From NCBI GenBank assembly GCA_938083405.1, contig CALKCV010000437.1, positions 1 through 9,952 on the forward strand: a stretch of 9,952 nucleotides of DNA, read 5' to 3'. The notes under the pieces are model-generated. The model made no database searches. It had not been told where the DNA came from and was given only the letters and a program-made list of their open reading frames with translations. This DNA is from an uncultured Microcoleaceae cyanobacterium (GTDB lineage Bacteria > Cyanobacteriota > Cyanobacteriia > Cyanobacteriales > Microcoleaceae). Shown in pieces: positions 7,779 through 9,952 of this stretch. The stretch's first letter is position 1, and every line of letters begins with the position of its first letter. A program made the translations under genes and the position numbers.

Positions 7779-9952
7779 TTATTTTAGGGGAAGGGCGATA
7801 CAAAATTCCGTCCCGAGTCCCACTTCTGAAGTAAAGGTGATTTCACCTCCATGTTTTTCTTCCACAATTTGCCGGGAAATAGACAAACCAAAACCAGTTC
7901 CTTTTCCTACTGCTTTGGTAGTAAATAAATGCTCGAAGATTTTCTCTTTCACCTGTTCTGGCATTCCCGGTCCGTTGTCGCTTATTTTAATAATAGCTTC
8001 CTGTTTCTTTTCGGCAATAACTGTAGTAATAGTAATGCGATTGGGATGGGCTTGAATTTCTTCATAAGTTTTCCCTTTGTTGGCTTCATCCATTGCATCG
8101 ATCGCGTTAGCCAATAAATTCATAAACACCTGATTTAATTGTCCTGGATAACATTTTAGTTCGGGTAAATTTCCATAATTTTTAATAACCTCTATTTCCG
8201 GTCTGTTGGCCTTAGCTTTGAGTCGGTGTTTGAGTATTAAAAGAGTGCTGTCTATTCCCCAGTGAATGTTGCCAAAAACGGCCACAGCAGTATCGGTCCG
8301 AGAAAAGGTTCTCATGGACTTGCTAATTTGAGCGATGCGCTCGGTTCCTTGTTTCATGGACTTAATGCTTTCTGGCAAGTCTTCGAGCAGATAATCCAAT
8401 TCTATTTCCTCGATTTTTGCCTCGATTATTTCTCCTGGGTGGGAGAAAGTTTGTCGATAGAGATTTAACAGGTCGATGATGTCTCGAATATACTCCGAAG
8501 CCGGTTCTAAATTGCTAGCAATAAAACCAACGGGATTATTAATTTCGTGAGCTATTCCTGCAGTCAATTCGCCAATAGTTGCCATTTTTTCGTTCTGTAC
8601 CAGTTGCTCTTGTGCGAGCTGTAGCTCTCGCAGAGACTCTTCTAGCTGTTGGGCGTAATCTTGAGAGCGTTCGTAGAGTCGGGCATTTTCAATGGAGATG
8701 GCAGCTTGAGAGCTAAGAACTTTCAGCAATTCTAGGCGATCGCTCGTAAACGCCGCGCTGGCGAAGCGATTTTCTAAATACAGGATGCCCGATGGCTTGC
8801 CTCGGTTAATCAGAGGCATACAAACCAGGCTCTTGGGTTGGTGCTGCATGAGGTAGGAGTCGGCGGCAAATCTGGTTTCTGTGGCGACATCGTTAACAAC
8901 GAGAGTTTTCCCTTCGTGCCAGACAGTCAGAACGATCGCCAGGGGCAGTTCGCCAGAAGACTCTAGGGGAAGCGATCGCCCTACGGAACTTATCTCGATA
9001 TTTTGGGTTCCCTCTTCGGGATAATTGCCCATGGCTTCTATAACTAAACTATCTGCCTCGGGTAATAATAAAACTCCCTTGGAAGCACCGGCATTTTGCA
9101 TCAGGGTTTCCATCAATTTTGAGAGCAATTCTTCGAGGTCGAGAACTTGAGAAATGACTTGATTGGTTTTAATCGCAGTTGACCAATCTAAAAGTGCCGA
9201 GATCTTGCCGTAGGCAGTCTGAGAGCTAGAAACGGTTGCAGCGAGGGTGGTTTGAGCGGCGATGGGAGTTATTTCGGGAGCGATAATCTTAGCTAGCAGT
9301 TGGGGGTAGCGCTGTTCTAAGTCTTTTAATTTCGCGATCGCTCCCCAGTCGGCGTAAGCGTAATAGGCATCCACCAGATAAGTGCGGGCGATTTTTTCCT
9401 TACCCCAGTCAAGATAAAATTTGGCGGCGAGTTCGTTTGCCAAGGCTTCTTCCTGGGTGCAACCGTTTTCTTTGGCGGATTCTATGGCGCGATCGTAATA
9501 TTCGATCGCTTCTAATTTTTCCTCTAAAACCCGATGGTATTCTGCCCGTACCAAATCGTATTGATGCTGGTAAGTAGTAGGCGCGTGTCGGGCAAAACTC
9601 AGAAGCGCTTCTCCATCGGCAGTCACTTTTGCTAAAGTAGCAGATCGTTCTTTCGGGTTTTGTTCTGGGTATAGCTGGAGGCGCGCTAGAGAAGCGTAGA
9701 AATTAAAAATTGCTACTATAAAATCTCCCGCAACGGTATCGATCTGCTCGTATGCCAGATTTGCATTTGTTACTGCTTGCGGAAAATCTCCAAACCAGTA
9801 ATAGACCAGAACAGCATTTAAGTGACAGTGAAACAATCCGTGAAAGTCGCTTGTTTCTTGAAAAAAAGCTTCTAGCAGAGATAGTTTGGCTCCAAATTCC
9901 CAAAGAAAGCGATCGCTTGTATTAGAATCAGCTAATAGCTCTATGGTTATTT
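7779..9952 (-). CDS. C-terminal part of a second HstK-type GAF-histidine kinase, 5' end outside the window
   Basis: The last 723 residues of a large signalling protein paralogous to the neighbouring 1781-residue kinase. The frame is open from the right edge to TAA at 7779-7781. A start might be proposed at 9836, but that codon is TTG in the middle of helical-repeat sequence, and 38 further in-frame codons without a stop lie upstream, so the true start is beyond the window. Numbering from the codon at 9950: TPR-like helical region about 1-230, ending RYPQLL; GAF about 265-410 with PKSLVCMPL and LYLEN; coiled coil about 415-450; HisKA box HEINNPVGF (H468); HATPase N-box NLLANAIDA (N615), G1 box DNGPGMP (D658) and G2 box GTGFGLS near 681-687. 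All core residues are present. A Ser/Thr kinase and AAA domain in the missing half is inferred from the paralogue, not seen. No receiver domain follows. Confidence 0.93.
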   Translation of the reverse strand, partial: ITIELLADSNTSDRFLWEFGAKLSLLEAFFQETSDFHGLFHCHLNAVLVYYWFGDFPQAVTNANLAYEQIDTVAGDFIVAIFNFYASLARLQLYPEQNPKERSATLAKVTADGEALLSFARHAPTTYQHQYDLVRAEYHRVLEEKLEAIEYYDRAIESAKENGCTQEEALANELAAKFYLDWGKEKIARTYLVDAYYAYADWGAIAKLKDLEQRYPQLLAKIIAPEITPIAAQTTLAATVSSSQTAYGKISALLDWSTAIKTNQVISQVLDLEELLSKLMETLMQNAGASKGVLLLPEADSLVIEAMGNYPEEGTQNIEISSVGRSLPLESSGELPLAIVLTVWHEGKTLVVNDVATETRFAADSYLMQHQPKSLVCMPLINRGKPSGILYLENRFASAAFTSDRLELLKVLSSQAAISIENARLYERSQDYAQQLEESLRELQLAQEQLVQNEKMATIGELTAGIAHEINNPVGFIASNLEPASEYIRDIIDLLNLYRQTFSHPGEIIEAKIEEIELDYLLEDLPESIKSMKQGTERIAQISKSMRTFSRTDTAVAVFGNIHWGIDSTLLILKHRLKAKANRPEIEVIKNYGNLPELKCYPGQLNQVFMNLLANAIDAMDEANKGKTYEEIQAHPNRITITTVIAEKKQEAIIKISDNGPGMPEQVKEKIFEHLFTTKAVGKGTGFGLSISRQIVEEKHGGEITFTSEVGLGTEFCIALPLK
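8084..8150. repeat. Copy 2 of the 67-bp near-identical stretch
   Basis: Partner of 2444-2510 with 64 of 67 bases identical, in the same orientation and same reading frame, coding the N-box of the right-hand kinase. Just outside it the two genes diverge at once at the DNA level (from 8151 leftmost-to-right, and before 8084). Confidence 0.9.

Noticed and set aside
7537..8055. Plus-strand reading frame with a GGAGGG motif 6 nt before its ATG at 7537
   Set aside because: The Shine-Dalgarno match is good, but over half of the frame is antisense to the well-supported end of the right-hand kinase. The rest is low-complexity spacer with no recognisable motif, so it is most likely chance.
7779..9836. 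Right-hand kinase as a complete 685-residue gene starting at 9836
   Set aside because: The start codon would be TTG inside the helical-repeat region, and the frame stays open to the window edge, so the gene is partial rather than short.

Overview
The window looks like a chromosomal segment of a cyanobacterium, probably a filamentous one with a large signalling gene set. Two lines of evidence support this. The octamer GCGATCGC (HIP1, the highly iterated palindrome of many cyanobacterial genomes) occurs 12 times in under 10 kb. Two of the three genes encode very large Ser/Thr kinase - AAA ATPase - helical repeat - GAF - histidine kinase proteins, an architecture typical of cyanobacteria (the HstK-type family described in Anabaena). 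The genus cannot be fixed from this stretch.

All three genes lie on the minus strand, so transcription runs from right to left. At the right edge (7779-9952) is the C-terminal part of one HstK-type protein: end of the helical repeat region, GAF, and histidine kinase core. Its N-terminal half lies outside the window. After a 297-bp spacer (7482-7778) holding small inverted repeats, one HIP1 site and a good extended -10 promoter comes a complete 1781-residue protein of the same family (2136-7481). After a 156-bp spacer (1980-2135) comes a membrane-anchored sensor histidine kinase with an extracytoplasmic Cache-type sensor, HAMP, HisKA and HATPase domains (1-1979). It is cut by the left edge.

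The two HstK-type genes are tandem paralogues. Their visible C-terminal halves align throughout. A 67-bp stretch coding the ATPase N-box matches at 64 of 67 bases, although nearby DNA that also codes identical residues differs at about a third of positions. That points to local gene conversion. No response regulator, Hpt protein or output gene is visible, so the phosphorylation targets of all three kinases must be encoded elsewhere or beyond the edges.

Taken together this is a signal-transduction cluster of three histidine kinases, one of them shown here to carry a Ser/Thr kinase as well. I found no transposon, CRISPR array, tRNA, rRNA, phage gene or defence module, and nothing that requires a new kind of system. 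The features worth a second look are the tandem duplication, the conversion-like patch and the structured spacer.
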